The notes under the pieces were generated by a model. That model saw only the letters and a list, made by a program, of their open reading frames with translations. It was not told the origin of the DNA and did not search any database. DNA of 43,036 bases, taken from Rugamonas sp. (GTDB taxonomy: Bacteria > Pseudomonadota > Gammaproteobacteria > Burkholderiales > Burkholderiaceae_D). The translations under genes were made by a program, and so were the position numbers. Every line of letters starts with the position of its first letter. Positions within the stretch are counted from its first letter, which is position 1. Shown here piece after piece: positions 31,284 through 41,961 of this stretch. The stretch lies in the NCBI RefSeq assembly GCF_025354735.1, contig NZ_JANXMI010000211.1, positions 1-43,036 on the forward strand, read 5' to 3'.

Positions 31284-34200
31284 TTACAGCGAGTTGAGGA
31301 AGGCCAGCAGATTGGCCCGGTCCGACGCGGACAGCGCGGCGAAGCGGGCGCTGGCGGCGGCGCCCTCGCCGGCGTGCCACAGGATCGCTTCGCTCAGGCT
31401 GCGGGCGCGGCCGTCGTGCAGATAGCCGACCTTGGCGCTGTTGCCCATCACCTTGGCGGTGTAGCCTATGCCCCACAGCGGCGCCGTGCGCCACATGCCG
31501 CCGCCGGCCTGGCCTTCGGTGAAATTGTCCGCCAGGTCGCCGCCCATGTCATGCAGCAGCAAGTCGGTGTAGGGATGGATGGTCTGGTTGCGCAACTCGG
31601 CAAACAGATGGCCCGGCCCCGTCTTCATTTCCGCCGTGTGGCAGGCGGCGCAGCGCATGCCCTGGAACACCTTGGCGCCGGCCGCCACCTTGAGCGGGTC
31701 GACGTTCATTTCATCGATGGGCGCCACGCCTTTCGGGAAACCGCTCGACAGGCTGCGCTGGGCCGGCACGCCGACCAGCGCCAGATAGTGCGAGATGGCC
31801 TGCAAGTCCGCCTCCGTCACGCCGGGCTGGACCACGGCGCGCGCGCAGCCGGCCGGGTCGATGCTGCATGAACGGTTGGGATAGACCGGCGTCGTCACCG
31901 CCATGTCCTGCAACAGCGCGGCGGCGGCCTGGTGGCGCAGCGTCGCTTTCGACGCCTTCCAGCCGAAGCGGCCCAGGCGCACCGCGCCCGTCTCGGGATC
32001 GAACACATAGTTGGGCACGCCCTTGACGCCGTCGGCGTCGGCCGTGGTGCGGGCGCGCGCGATGATGTCGGCCTCCGGCACCGCTTCGAGCAGGCCGCTG
32101 CCTATCATGGGCTGGGCCGCGCGCAGCGAGTAGGCGTCCGGCACCGGACCGTCGAAGCCCAGCGTCGGCTTGCTCAGCTGCACCACGGTGCCGTCGGACA
32201 GCGTCACCTTGCGGGTCTGGAAACCGGCCACCTGCACGCCCGTGCCCCAGTTCTGCGCCGCGCCGGTGGCCGATTTCACGTTCATCTGTATCGTCGTGCC
32301 GTACTGGGGATGGGGCGACTGCTGGCCGTTGGCGTCGATGCTGGCGACGCGCACGGACATGCTGTCGAGCCGCTGGTTGAGCGCCGTCGGCGCGATGCTG
32401 CGGCCGTTGTTGACGTGGCAGGCGATGCAGGCGGACTGGCTGAAGCGCGGCCCCTGCAAGCCCACGGCCGGCTGGTAGCGGTCGTTGCCCGGCTCGTTAT
32501 GGTCGCCGGTGGTGAAATTGGTGTGCACCAGGCGGCGGCCTTCGACGAAGCGCTGCATGTCCTGCATGCCGATATTGTTGTGCGGCTGCTGGAACATGAA
32601 CAGGGCGTTGTCCGAATAGTTGTACGAGATCGAGCCGGTGCCGCCGGACAGGGTGCTGTCGGGCAGCGGCACCGAATTGAGGCGCGGCTGCACGCCGTAC
32701 CACGGCCGCAGGCCCTGGCCGACCACATAGCTCCACTCGTAGGAATAATAGCGGATGCCACCGCCGTCGCCCTTGGACGCCATCGACGCCACCGTCGAAA
32801 ACATCGACGGCGACACTTCGACGACGTCGCCGGCCACCAGCGCGCGGGCGGCGACGCTGCCGCCGTCGGGGAAGCCGGCCGCGTCGAGGGCGGCGTGGCC
32901 CGGATACTCCTTGACCACCAGCGTGCAAGCGCCGTTGATGCCGTTCGGCGTGGTCAGCTTGCCGTTCGCCGGATAGGCCGTCGGCTTGCAGACGGCGACG
33001 CTGCGGTCGACCAGCTCACCGGGGCTCATCCAGCCGTAGCCGGTCACGCCGGGGCGGTCGTAGGCGCGGAAGAAGGCGATGCCGCCATTGAGGAAGTCGA
33101 CTGTGGTGTACTGGTTGACGGTCAGCGTCGGCGCGGTCACGCCGGCCACTTTGCTGTTGTCGATGATTTCGACGCCCCAGGTGCGGTTCTGGAAGTAATT
33201 CGACACGAAGGTCAGGTAATTGCCCGGGCCCTGGTCGAGCGCCAGGCCGGTGACGGGGTCGACCGTGTCGTTGGGGCCGTAGCCGATCTCGTTCCAGTCC
33301 TCGCCCCGTTCGCGGCCGTGGCGGGCCAGGCCGCGCGCGCCGAAGCGCGTCACCAGCGTGCCGTCGGGCAGCGTGAACTGCAAGGTTTCCAGCGGATCGG
33401 CCTGGGTCGGCAAGGGCGCCAGGCCGCTGCCGTTGGCCGGGAACTTCAGCGCCGAGGTGGTGGCGCTGCCTAGCGTGTTGTCGCTGCCGGGCGATTTGAA
33501 TTGCACCTCGTACAGCGAATAACCGTACTGGGTGGCGCGCGCCACGCCCTGCAAGCGGATGTAGCGGGCGTTGGCGCCCAGGTTGAAGAATTCCTCGGTG
33601 CCGCCGGTGCCGGCGCCCACGTAGCGCAGTTGCGACCACTGCACGCCGTCGTCGGAGACGCGCAGCGCATATTGCTTGCCGTAGGAATTTTCCCAGTTCA
33701 GCTTCATGTAACCGATCTGGGTCTTGACGCCGAAGTCGAACTGGATCCACGCGCCGTCCTCGAAGGCGCTGGCCCAGCGCGTGCCCATATTGCCGTCGAT
33801 GGCCATGGCCGACGACAGGCCGGGATTTTCCAGCGCCGACGAACTGCTCGCCACTGGCTGGATCAGCACGCCAGGCTTGCTCAAGTCGACGGGCGGCGGC
33901 GGCGTGGGACCGGTCGGCGGCGCCACCACCACCGGCGTGCCCGAGAAGGCCTGGATTTCAAAGATGGAATAACCGTATTGGGTCGAGCGCGCCACGCCCT
34001 GCAAGCGCAGGTAGCGGCCTTGACCGTCCAGGCCGGTGATGTCTTCCGAGCCGCCCAGGCTGTTGTCCACGGTCTTGATCGTGGTCCATTGATTGTTGTC
34101 GTCGGACACCTGCAACAGATAGCGGGTCGCGTGCGCGTTTTCCCAGTCGATGTGGACGCGGGTGATGAGCACCGACTGGCCGAAGTCCAGCGTCAGCCAC

Positions 34201-34493
34201 TGATCGTCGGAGAAACCGCTGCTCCAGCGCGTGCCTTCATTGTGGTCGATGGCGGCGGCGGCGGACAGATCGCCCCGCTCGCTGGCGCTGGCACTGGCGC
34301 CGACCGGCGTCAGCGCCGTTTCGGCCGCCGCCCGCGCCACCGCCATGACCTTGGCGGTGGCGGTGCTGGCCGTGCCGCCGTCGGACTGGCCGCCACCGCA
34401 GGCGGCCAGCGCCAAGACCAGAGGCAGACCCAGGGCCGAAACACGGCGCAGCCGCGCCATGCGCGCCCTGTGCCGATCAATGATATTTTCCAT
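31284..34493 (-). CDS. Lipoprotein: two discoidin (F5/8 type C) domains fused to a di-heme DUF1111 oxidoreductase
   Basis: This is a 1069-residue exported protein. The N-terminal hydrophobic segment ends in the lipobox LALAAC, so Cys32 is probably lipidated. Two discoidin-like domains (about 60-183 and 209-333) are near copies of each other: both end in RY(L/I)RLQGVAR(S/A)TQYGYS. A Pro-rich linker (~190-203) joins them. From ~345 on it matches the di-heme oxidoreductase (DUF1111) family, with heme motifs CIACH at 689-693 and CAACH at 948-952 and the segment LGRFGWKASKATLRHQ. Discoidin domains usually bind sugars or surfaces, so the protein may hold a redox domain onto a polysaccharide. Start and AAGGGG ribosome site agree. 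No partner gene is adjacent. Confidence 0.85.
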   Translation of the reverse strand: MENIIDRHRARMARLRRVSALGLPLVLALAACGGGQSDGGTASTATAKVMAVARAAAETALTPVGASASASERGDLSAAAAIDHNEGTRWSSGFSDDQWLTLDFGQSVLITRVHIDWENAHATRYLLQVSDDNNQWTTIKTVDNSLGGSEDITGLDGQGRYLRLQGVARSTQYGYSIFEIQAFSGTPVVVAPPTGPTPPPPVDLSKPGVLIQPVASSSSALENPGLSSAMAIDGNMGTRWASAFEDGAWIQFDFGVKTQIGYMKLNWENSYGKQYALRVSDDGVQWSQLRYVGAGTGGTEEFFNLGANARYIRLQGVARATQYGYSLYEVQFKSPGSDNTLGSATTSALKFPANGSGLAPLPTQADPLETLQFTLPDGTLVTRFGARGLARHGRERGEDWNEIGYGPNDTVDPVTGLALDQGPGNYLTFVSNYFQNRTWGVEIIDNSKVAGVTAPTLTVNQYTTVDFLNGGIAFFRAYDRPGVTGYGWMSPGELVDRSVAVCKPTAYPANGKLTTPNGINGACTLVVKEYPGHAALDAAGFPDGGSVAARALVAGDVVEVSPSMFSTVASMASKGDGGGIRYYSYEWSYVVGQGLRPWYGVQPRLNSVPLPDSTLSGGTGSISYNYSDNALFMFQQPHNNIGMQDMQRFVEGRRLVHTNFTTGDHNEPGNDRYQPAVGLQGPRFSQSACIACHVNNGRSIAPTALNQRLDSMSVRVASIDANGQQSPHPQYGTTIQMNVKSATGAAQNWGTGVQVAGFQTRKVTLSDGTVVQLSKPTLGFDGPVPDAYSLRAAQPMIGSGLLEAVPEADIIARARTTADADGVKGVPNYVFDPETGAVRLGRFGWKASKATLRHQAAAALLQDMAVTTPVYPNRSCSIDPAGCARAVVQPGVTEADLQAISHYLALVGVPAQRSLSSGFPKGVAPIDEMNVDPLKVAAGAKVFQGMRCAACHTAEMKTGPGHLFAELRNQTIHPYTDLLLHDMGGDLADNFTEGQAGGGMWRTAPLWGIGYTAKVMGNSAKVGYLHDGRARSLSEAILWHAGEGAAASARFAALSASDRANLLAFLNSL

Positions 34494-35235
34494 ACTACCC
34501 CTTCTTATTTTTTATATCGATCAAGACCGTTGGCGTCCCGGCAAGCAAGTCGCCTGAGCGCACCATCATTCCCGCAGGCGTTTATGGAATCGAATTGGAG
34601 CCGCCGACGATTATCATTTAAATTTCCACATGGAAACTTTTCATTAAAATATCTTATCCATGTAAGCGTGTCAAATATTATGGATAATTAATTTCAAAAT
34701 ACGCCATGGCGTGGACGGCAGGAAAAATGCGGGGTACGACGCTAAAGTGAATGCTTTGCAATATTATTGCGATTATTTTATTATTGATTAGTAAAAACAG
34801 CTTATTATTAATTTAATAGTCATTGCAAATATATTAAATATACCGCCCTGAATAAAGACTCAGGATTAAAAGAAGTTAATCCTGCTTAAATCAATCTAAA
34901 TATTACCCATAAAAAATCGCTATGCCCCGCCGCGATTTTGACGCCCACGCAACAGCAAGTCAGCTCACGCCGACCTCCGGAATGGGACAATAGGGAAGAA
35001 CGCGGCACGCCTGTGTCACGCAGCAACGCTCACGTTAAAGCCGGCTTGCAGCGTCCAGGTGTGCGGTGGGGCCGACGACATGCCGTCGTCGGTTCATGGG
35101 CAAATCATCGATTTAGTGATCGGAAGAGTTTCAGATCGACACAGCTAAGCCGGCCGCACAGGCCTGACACGCTTGTGCTTCCAGCCGCAGGCAAAGTTTT
35201 CGCTTAGCGGATGGCAACGATTAGCAAGCGCAAGA
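34494..35235. other. AT-rich gene-free region
   Basis: About 740 bp between the di-heme lipoprotein gene and the SDR gene. 34500-34950 is strongly AT-rich compared with its surroundings, and 34950-35235 is GC-balanced. I see no ORF with a convincing start and protein character. A perfect 9-bp inverted repeat is at 34861-34884. The promoter of the lipoprotein gene must lie here. Confidence 0.6.
34861..34884. other. Perfect 9-bp inverted repeat
   Basis: CAGGATTAA (34861-34869) and TTAATCCTG (34876-34884) flank 6 bp. It stands in AT-rich DNA with no T-run on either side, so an operator is more likely than a terminator. Confidence 0.5.
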
Positions 35236-36024
35236 TCAAGCTATCGTATCAACCACGCCACCGTCCACCCGCAGCGCCGCGCCGGTGGTGGCCGAGGCCT
35301 GCGTCGAACACACGTACACCACCATATTTGCGACTTCTTCCGGCGTCGCCACGCGCTGAATGATGGACGTGCTGCGGTGGGTGCGCACAAAGGCATTGGC
35401 TTCCCGCTCGGCCGCCGCATAGTCGCCGCCCGGCGCCACCAGGTGCTGCACGCCTTCCGACAGGGTCGGGCCCGGCAACACGGCATTGACGGTGATGCCG
35501 CTGCCGGCCACGCTCTTGGCCAGGCCGCGCGATATCGCCAGGTTGCCGGTCTTGGTGAAGCCGTAGTGGATCATGTCGGCCGGAATGTTCAGACCCGATT
35601 CGGACGAGATGAAAACAATCCGGCCCCAGTTCTTTTTCTGCATGCCGGGCAGGTAGGCGCGGCTGGCGCGCACGCCGGACATGATGTTGATCTCGAAGAA
35701 GCGCGTCCATTCCTCGTCGGGGATTTCGGCGAATGGCTGCAGGTTGAAGACGCCGACGTTGTTGACCAGGATGTCGGCCACGGGCTCGGCCGCTTGCAGG
35801 GTAGCAAAACCTTCCGCATTGGACAGGTCGGCCGCAACACCGCGCACCTGCGCTCCCGCTACGCTGGCGCGCAGGCTGCTCAAGGCTTGGTCTACATCGA
35901 CTTGCTTGCGGCCGGTGACGACGACGGTGGCACCCGTGCCGGCCAGGCCGGCAGCGATGGCATAACCGATGCCGCGAGTGGAACCGGTGACGATGGCTGT
36001 TTTGCCGCTCAGGTCTATATGCAT
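35236..36024 (-). CDS. SDR-family oxidoreductase
   Basis: This is a 262-residue short-chain dehydrogenase/reductase. The cofactor motif is TGSTRGIG (13-20), NNVG lies at 88-91 and the catalytic Tyr154 and Lys158 are in YGFTK. The Ser is in FISSES (140-143). The start is the ATG at 36024 because an AAGGA ribosome site precedes it. The longer ORF would add 17 residues (MTTSYGCIPPLSLKGLA) not seen in the family. It has no obvious regulator neighbour, and a 400-bp region without a gene lies upstream. The substrate is unknown. Confidence 0.85.
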   Translation of the reverse strand: MHIDLSGKTAIVTGSTRGIGYAIAAGLAGTGATVVVTGRKQVDVDQALSSLRASVAGAQVRGVAADLSNAEGFATLQAAEPVADILVNNVGVFNLQPFAEIPDEEWTRFFEINIMSGVRASRAYLPGMQKKNWGRIVFISSESGLNIPADMIHYGFTKTGNLAISRGLAKSVAGSGITVNAVLPGPTLSEGVQHLVAPGGDYAAAEREANAFVRTHRSTSIIQRVATPEEVANMVVYVCSTQASATTGAALRVDGGVVDTIA

Positions 36025-36423
36025 GGCAAGTCCTTTTAATGAGAGTGGGGGGATGCAACCATACGATGTCGTCACCAGTCCGCCCCATCGTCGGCGGCGG
36101 TGCTTCGATCAAGCTTTAGCATATTATTTAAAAAGCCACGGCGCAAGCCCATGCTGGTCCTCGCACTCAAAGATATCCTGTACCCGAAAGAGTGGTGGTG
36201 GATGTGGGAATTGCGCCGAAGAAAGACGTATGGATGGCTGTCCATCATTGCGCGCCTGACGCAAGACGCTGCTTCGATAGCCTGGACGGCCGGGCGGCGC
36301 AACGATCCGCTTGCTTGCCCGGGGATCGGAGTGACAGGAATGACATTACGGGAAATAAACATGGCGGCCGGCGCAATCGAGCCGCGCACCGCCCCAATCT
36401 CGGGACGGCTCCGTATGTTGAAC
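36025..36423. other. Region without a supported gene
   Basis: About 400 bp between the SDR gene and the next PEP-CTERM-like gene. ORFs in this stretch on the plus strand have no ribosome site and no recognisable features. The promoter of the SDR gene is expected in its first part. Confidence 0.5.
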
Positions 36424-37149
36424 TTAGGGCTTTTGCGAGCGGACGCGAACTCGGTTCAAAGTAGCGATAACTCCTAAACCGAAAATGAACATCTCCCCCT
36501 GCGGCGACTCTGGAACAGGTGAAACGTCAACATAAGTCTGGAAGCCACGGACTACAGCAAAATTGAGACTCAAGTCCCAACCCGGCGTAGTTCCGTCGGT
36601 CCAGGTCCGGCGATAGTCTCGTCCTCCCGCATAATTATTTATTATAAATGTCCCATCTGAAAGATTGATACCGATTGGTAAAACCAGCCCGCCATCGCAA
36701 CACGATGCATCGGCACCGTGTTGGGCAGTTATTGAATAGCTATAAAGCGAGCCGGCCGCAACCTTGAACGCCAAGCTCGACACATCAATATTGACCATTC
36801 CACCAGCATTGTATGAGCTTTCCGATTGAATATTTGCGAAAGCAACGGTTCCCGCCGCGTTGCTTCCCAATTCAGCGCCATTGCCCTGATATACAGACAA
36901 ATAAAATGTAGCCGGCCCTGATTCTTCGAGGGCTTGGAGTGCGATAGTTGTGAGTGTACCTGTTTTTCCTGCAGTAAATGTCTCCAGACTATCCCTGCCA
37001 TCCCCGCCAGTCCAAACTGAATTACTGCTTTGAAAAGTCGAACCATCGATCAGGTTCACCTTTGCGTCCTGATCCAACATAACGGTCGCGCAAGCGGCAG
37101 GAGTTAAGAAAGCGAGTGCAGATGCGATCATGAATACTTTGGCGGTCAT
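36424..37149 (-). CDS. Exported protein with an atypical PEP-CTERM-like tail
   Basis: This is a 241-residue protein with a signal peptide (MTAKVFMIASALAFLTPAACA) and a domain rich in Gly, Ser and Thr that I do not recognise. It has a single Cys pair (ASCCDGG). The end reads PVPESPQGEMFIFGLGVIA then NRVRVRSQKP. It keeps VPE, a hydrophobic stretch and a basic tail, but lacks the canonical PEP-x-x-T and has the basic cluster spread out, so exosortase processing is uncertain. AAGGA sits 8 bp before the ATG. The gene is AT-richer than its neighbours, in line with recent acquisition. It is not similar enough to the other PEP-CTERM protein at 27327 to call a duplicate. Confidence 0.7.
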   Translation of the reverse strand: MTAKVFMIASALAFLTPAACATVMLDQDAKVNLIDGSTFQSSNSVWTGGDGRDSLETFTAGKTGTLTTIALQALEESGPATFYLSVYQGNGAELGSNAAGTVAFANIQSESSYNAGGMVNIDVSSLAFKVAAGSLYSYSITAQHGADASCCDGGLVLPIGINLSDGTFIINNYAGGRDYRRTWTDGTTPGWDLSLNFAVVRGFQTYVDVSPVPESPQGEMFIFGLGVIATLNRVRVRSQKP

Positions 37150-37727
37150 TTTATTTTCCTTGAGTTATTTTAAAACAAGAATTTTTTCTAGCCGTTCAGT
37201 CCAAACAAATTCATCAACGTCCTAAGTCCTCTTGCCAAAATGGTGAATTTTTATTGCATTAAATTTAATAAGTAAATTTTCCTCCGAAGTGGCTTTAATG
37301 TCAAATTAATATTTTTATCAGATTTTATGAATTGATAGCGGATATTTTCCGCCTCGAATTTTTAACTTGAACAAACATAAAATATGTTTCGCAAATCCAC
37401 CGTCTATTGTCGCGTACCAATTTCCTATTTGCGTGGATGATTGGACGCCGCGAGCACGATTACAAGCCAAAAAAATATTGTTCCCCGAAATATTAAGTTG
37501 TGGATATGGGATCAGGTGTTGCAGAGGAGTCAAGGCAACAATTTCCTAAACGATACGGGAAAAGGCGCGATTATTTTCACCATAAATTTTTTTCCGATTT
37601 TTTGGAGGGCAGCCACGTGCAGCAGACGTGCATTGAAGGCCATTTTACAAATGGTCATGTTTTTCCGCTATACTTGGCACCATAAACCACGCCGTATTCA
37701 TTCCACTCGATATTAAGGTACCACCCC
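37150..37727. other. AT-rich region without a supported gene
   Basis: About 580 bp of AT-rich DNA with only short ORFs lacking start signals. It holds a terminator-like hairpin at 37638-37656 followed by T5 and a TATACT at 37669-37674 that could serve the small ORF at 37728. Confidence 0.55.
37638..37664 (+). terminator. Terminator-like hairpin
   Basis: GGCCATTT (37638-37645) pairs with AAATGGTC (37649-37656) across a 3-nt loop, with one G-U pair. ATG and TTTTT follow. No gene on the plus strand clearly ends just before it. Confidence 0.35.
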
Positions 37728-38006
37728 ATGCACTTAGTGACTGAACGGGACATCGTGCGTTTGGCAATTGGAGGTCCGGACATGTCAGTAGTCTCCGTCG
37801 TTGATGACTATCCATTTCCGGAGCACGTAGGAACTGGCGTGCTTTGCTTTTCTGAAGTGGAAAATTTCCTATACGAACAAGTCTATCCTGCGGGGGTGCT
37901 AGAAATGGTGGCCCGAGGCGCAGGCTTGAGGTTCGCCGATTATTTCGGGCCGGACTCGCGCATGCGAAATGGAGAGCGCAGACGGTCCGACCCCGACTTA
38001 AAATAA
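37728..38006 (+). CDS. Small hypothetical protein
   Basis: This is a 92-residue ORF with protein-like composition in its first ~80 residues (MHLVTERDIVRLAIGGP, DYPFPEHVGTGVLCFSEVENF) and no match I recognise. The last ~10 residues (ERRRSDPDLK) and the stop are coded by the dispersed GGTCCGACCCCG repeat, so the original C-terminus may have been lost. AAGG lies about 10 bp before the ATG. It could be a fragment of a larger gene. Confidence 0.45.
   Translation: MHLVTERDIVRLAIGGPDMSVVSVVDDYPFPEHVGTGVLCFSEVENFLYEQVYPAGVLEMVARGAGLRFADYFGPDSRMRNGERRRSDPDLK
37984..37995. repeat. Dispersed element core, copy 3 (GGTCCGACCCCG)
   Basis: The 12-bp core matches the element at 35-46. A second arm is not visible nearby, so this copy looks partial. 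It runs into the end of the small ORF at 37728. Confidence 0.45.
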
Positions 38007-38140
38007 GCCGACAGCTTCGCTGGCTTTGTCCCGGAGCAACCACCATGAGCGCATCGCCCGGCCGCCCTCAGTGCGCCAGTACGCATCGCGGGAATTTCGC
38101 GGGCATCGCGTTCAGCCCGCTGATCAAGCGCTCCGTGCGG

Positions 38141-40504
38141 CTAATTGCGCCATTCCCACTTTCGGACTTCCGGCAGGTCCTGGCCGTGCAAATTGATATA
38201 GCGCCGGTGGTCCAGCAGCTTGTCCTTCAGCCGACGCTTGAGCGCCTGGCCCGGTTCGCCGGTCGCGGTCACGCGGTCGACGACGTCCATCACGAGGTGG
38301 AAGCGGTCCAGCTCGTTGAGCACCGTCATGTCGAAAGGGGTCGTGATCGTGCCCTCCTCCTTGTAGCCGCGCACGTGGATGTGGTGGTGGTTGCTGCGCC
38401 GGTAGGTCAGCCGGTGCACCAGCCACGGGTAGGCGTGAAAGGCGAAGATCACCGGCGTGCCGGTGGTGAACAGGGCGTCGAAATCGCGGTCGCTCAGTCC
38501 GTGCGGATGTTCGCTCTGCGGCTGCAAGCGCATCAAGTCGACCACGTTGACGACGCGGACTTTCAACGATGGCAGCTCGGCGCGTAGAATCGACACCGCC
38601 GCCAGCGTCTCCAGCGTCGGCACGTCGCCGCAGCAGGCCATGACGACGTCGGGCGCGCCATGGTCGTTGCCGGCCCAATCCCAGATGCCTATCCCCGCCG
38701 CGCAGTGCTTGGCGGCCGCGTCCATGTCCAGCCATTGCGGCGCCGGATGCTTGCCGGCGACGACCACGTTGACGTAGTGCCGGCTACGCAGGCAGTGGTC
38801 CATCACCGACAGCAGGCAGTTCGCGTCCGGCGGTAAATACACCCGGACGACTTCGGCTTTCTTGTTGACGACCACGTCGAGGAAGCCTGGATCCTGATGC
38901 GTGAAACCATTGTGGTCCTGGCGCCAGACGTGCGAGGCCAGCAGGTAGTTGAGCGAGGCGATCGGCCGCCGCCAGGGCAGCTTCGACGAGACTTTGAGCC
39001 ATTTGGCGTGCTGGTTGAACATCGAGTCGACGATGTGGATGAACGCTTCGTAACAGTTGAACAGGCCGTGGCGGCCGGTCAGCAAGTAGCCCTCAAGCCA
39101 GCCTTCGCACTGGTGTTCGCTGAGCATCTCCATCACCCGCCCGCTGCGCGCCAGCCATTCGTCGTCGTCGCGCGTGGCGGCGTTCCACTGGCGGTCGGTG
39201 GTCTGGAACACGGCCTCCAGGCCGTTCGACAGCGTCTCGTCGGGGCCGAAGACGCGGAAGTTGCGCTGCGGCTCGTTGAGCATCGTGATATCGCGCAGGA
39301 AGGGGCCCAGCACGCGGGTGTCGCCGATGCCGGGACTGCCGGGTTGCGGCACCGCGCAAGCGTAGTCGCGGAAGTCGGGCATGCGCAAGTCCCGCAACAG
39401 CCTGCCGCCGTTGGCGTGCGGATTCGATCCCATACGCCGCTCGCCGGCCGGCGCCAGCGCGGCCAGCTCCGGCACGAGCCGGCCGGCCTCGTCGAACAGC
39501 TCGTCGGGCCGGTAGCTGCGCAGCCAGTCCTCCAGCATCTGCAGATGCTCCGGCCGCGCCCCCTCGGTGACCGCGATCGGCACTTGATGCGCGCGGAAAC
39601 TGCCTTCTATCTTCAGGCCGTCGACCACCTTCGGGCCGGTCCAGCCTTTCGGCGAGCGCAGCACGATCATCGGCCAGCGCGGCCGCTCGGTGGCGCCGCC
39701 GTGGCGGGCCGCGTGCTGGAAGCGACGGATCTGCGCCACCGCCGTCTCCAGCGCGGCGGCCATGGCTTGGTGCATCAGGGCCGGGTCGTCGCCTTCGACC
39801 AACAGCGGCGTCCAGCCGTAGCCGCGCATCAACTGCTCCAGCTCTTCGTGGCTGATGCGCGCCAGCACGGTGGGATTCGATATCTTGTAGCCGTTCAGAT
39901 GCAGGATGGGCAACACGGCGCCATCGCCGACCGCGTCGAGGAATTTATTCGAATGCCAGGCCGTCGCCAGCGGTCCGGTCTCGGCCTCGCCGTCGCCGAC
40001 CACACAGGCGACGATCAAGTCGGGATTGTCGAACACGGCGCCGAAGGCGTGGCTCAGCGAGTAGCCCAGTTCGCCGCCCTCGTGTATCGAACCGGGCGTC
40101 TCCGGCGACGCATGGCTGGGAATGCCGCCGGGGAAGGAGAACTGACGGAACAGGCGCGCCATGCCATGTTCGTCCTGGCTGACGTCGGGATAGATCTCGC
40201 TGTAGCTGCCTTCAAGATAAGTATTGCCGACGACCGCCGGGCCGCCGTGACCCGGGCCCGACACGTACAGCATGTTCAAATCGTATTGCTTGATCATGCG
40301 GTTCAGGTGGACGTAGATGAAATTCTGGCCCGGCGTCGTGCCCCAGTGGCCCAGCACCATGCGCTTGATGTCGGACTGCAGCAGCGGCCGGCGCAGCAAG
40401 GGGTTGTCGTACAAATAGATCTGGCCGACCGACAGGTAGTTGGCGGCGCGCCAGTAAGCATCGATTTTGTGCAGCAAATCGGGGGACAGCGTGGCAGTGC
40501 TCAT
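38141..40504 (-). CDS. xfp: Xylulose-5-phosphate/fructose-6-phosphate phosphoketolase
   Basis: This 787-residue thiamine-diphosphate enzyme splits xylulose-5-P (or fructose-6-P) with phosphate to acetyl-phosphate and glyceraldehyde-3-P (or erythrose-4-P). Family signatures include SGPGHGG (82-88), [14 protein letters not shown] (143-156) and the ThDP motif [11 protein letters not shown] (170-180). Length is normal for the family (~790-825). The ATG at 40504 with AAGGA is preferred over an upstream start, which would add 28 residues. It lies 32 bp downstream of a histidine kinase gene on the same strand, so they are likely co-transcribed. Substrate preference between the two sugars is not settled by these motifs. 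Confidence 0.93.
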   Translation of the reverse strand: MSTATLSPDLLHKIDAYWRAANYLSVGQIYLYDNPLLRRPLLQSDIKRMVLGHWGTTPGQNFIYVHLNRMIKQYDLNMLYVSGPGHGGPAVVGNTYLEGSYSEIYPDVSQDEHGMARLFRQFSFPGGIPSHASPETPGSIHEGGELGYSLSHAFGAVFDNPDLIVACVVGDGEAETGPLATAWHSNKFLDAVGDGAVLPILHLNGYKISNPTVLARISHEELEQLMRGYGWTPLLVEGDDPALMHQAMAAALETAVAQIRRFQHAARHGGATERPRWPMIVLRSPKGWTGPKVVDGLKIEGSFRAHQVPIAVTEGARPEHLQMLEDWLRSYRPDELFDEAGRLVPELAALAPAGERRMGSNPHANGGRLLRDLRMPDFRDYACAVPQPGSPGIGDTRVLGPFLRDITMLNEPQRNFRVFGPDETLSNGLEAVFQTTDRQWNAATRDDDEWLARSGRVMEMLSEHQCEGWLEGYLLTGRHGLFNCYEAFIHIVDSMFNQHAKWLKVSSKLPWRRPIASLNYLLASHVWRQDHNGFTHQDPGFLDVVVNKKAEVVRVYLPPDANCLLSVMDHCLRSRHYVNVVVAGKHPAPQWLDMDAAAKHCAAGIGIWDWAGNDHGAPDVVMACCGDVPTLETLAAVSILRAELPSLKVRVVNVVDLMRLQPQSEHPHGLSDRDFDALFTTGTPVIFAFHAYPWLVHRLTYRRSNHHHIHVRGYKEEGTITTPFDMTVLNELDRFHLVMDVVDRVTATGEPGQALKRRLKDKLLDHRRYINLHGQDLPEVRKWEWRN

Positions 40505-40536
40505 GGCGATATCCTTGAAGTGAGACAACAGACAAT

Positions 40537-41679
40537 TCAGCTGGCGGACGACGGCGCGCAGCGCGGCAGATCGATCGTGAATACACAACCGCGCCCTTTA
40601 ACGCTGACGACCGACAGCCGGCCATCGTTCGCCTCGACGCTGCGCTGCGCGATCGACAGGCCCAGTCCCAGGCCATGCCGGTTCGTCGCGGCCTGGGTGA
40701 ACGGCTCGAAAGCGGCGACGGAGAAACCCTCGGGCAATCCGCCGCCGTTGTCCTCCACGTCGATGCGGATGCGCTCGCCAACCAGATAGCCTCGCAGCGT
40801 GACTTGCGCCCCGTTGTCGGAAAATTTGAAGGCGTTTTGCAGTAAATTGCCGAGCGCCGAAAACAGCAGGTCGCGGTCGGCGTTGATGAAGAGCTGCGGA
40901 TCGACCGGCTCGACCATGAGCGCGCAGCCATTGATCTGCGCTTCGAGCTGTGCCGAATACTTGACCTCGCCGATAAAATTATTCAGGGCAAACACCCGAC
41001 GCTGCATGGTCATGCCCGCGCCTATCCTGACCTCCGTCAGCGAGCGGTCGATCAAGTTACGCAGGGCAACCAGGCTGCGGTCGAGCACCGCGCCGGTGGC
41101 GCCGGACAAGCCGACGTTGCCCGCCTTGATCGCCGTGACGGCCAGCGTGGCCGTGCCCAAATGATTGCGCAGCTCGTGGGCGAAGCAGCCCAGCCGCTCA
41201 TTGGTGGCCGACAATTGCTGGTCGCCGAGCATCAGGTCGCGCTCACGGTTGTAGGCCAGCACAGCCGAGGCGACGGCGTTGTCGAGACACAGGTTCAAGG
41301 TCTTGAACTCGGCCACGGCGAAAGTGACATCGCAATCGATCGCCAGTTCGCTGGCGGCCTGGCATAGGTCGCCGTAGTCGTGGACCACCTGGTCGACCGT
41401 GTAACCGAGGTCCAGCAGATCCAGGCCGTGCTGGGTCGAGCTGAAATCAAATTCGGCGCTGGCATCGGCGCCTGGATGGGCGATACGCGGCGCGGCCCCA
41501 TCCGGCACGGGACGGTTGCGTTTTTCCTGCTCCAGCGTGCGGATCAACTGATCAAGGAACATCGGTATGCCGTTGTCGAGTTGACGCGGCGTCGCCGCCC
41601 GGTTCGGCCTGAGCGTGACCTTGGCCCGGCACCGCCGCTCCAACTCGGCCCGGTGCTCCGATAAGAATTCATACATCAT
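40537..41679 (-). CDS. Soluble sensor histidine kinase with RsbR-type N-terminus
   Basis: This is a 380-residue cytoplasmic kinase. The N-terminal ~155 residues form a helical domain that resembles the RsbRD-N type sensor ([24 protein letters not shown]). The H box is [10 protein letters not shown] (His168). The ATP domain shows the N box NLLQN (278-282), DNGGG (310-314) and GLGLGLS (336-342). No membrane helix is seen, so the signal is sensed inside the cell. The start is the ATG at 41679, preceded by GGAGG. The gene sits just upstream of phosphoketolase and divergent from an N-type ATPase, hinting at control of energy metabolism. No partner response regulator is in view. Confidence 0.82.
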   Translation of the reverse strand: MMYEFLSEHRAELERRCRAKVTLRPNRAATPRQLDNGIPMFLDQLIRTLEQEKRNRPVPDGAAPRIAHPGADASAEFDFSSTQHGLDLLDLGYTVDQVVHDYGDLCQAASELAIDCDVTFAVAEFKTLNLCLDNAVASAVLAYNRERDLMLGDQQLSATNERLGCFAHELRNHLGTATLAVTAIKAGNVGLSGATGAVLDRSLVALRNLIDRSLTEVRIGAGMTMQRRVFALNNFIGEVKYSAQLEAQINGCALMVEPVDPQLFINADRDLLFSALGNLLQNAFKFSDNGAQVTLRGYLVGERIRIDVEDNGGGLPEGFSVAAFEPFTQAATNRHGLGLGLSIAQRSVEANDGRLSVVSVKGRGCVFTIDLPRCAPSSAS

Positions 41680-41961
41680 GATGGCATGGCCTCCAAGACA
41701 GCGCGCGGGCGGATGCCTGCGCGGGTGATCCGATGGTTTGACGCCGGCCGGGCCGGCGCCTTCGCCCACGGAGGCTGCGCCTTTCAATCCCGCCCATCTG
41801 TGCGCTGGCACGCTTAGGAGCGAACCGCTTCAGCACAACGCCGCATTGCGCGCCGTGCGCCAGCGCACAGACCAGGCGCGCCGCGAGGGCCAGGCTGAGG
41901 AACGAGCAAGGCCGTTCAGTGTATCGCAGAGCTGCGCCTGGCCCTGCAAGGAGCATCAAAC

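Noticed and set aside
34938..35207. 89-residue ORF on the plus strand
   Set aside because: It has no ribosome site and an Arg/Ser-rich composition with no recognisable feature.
36100..36477. 125-residue ORF on the plus strand
   Set aside because: It has no ribosome site, overlaps the end of the PEP-CTERM-like gene and shows no domain.
37318..37533. 71-residue ORF on the minus strand in AT-rich DNA
   Set aside because: It has no start signal and no recognisable motif.
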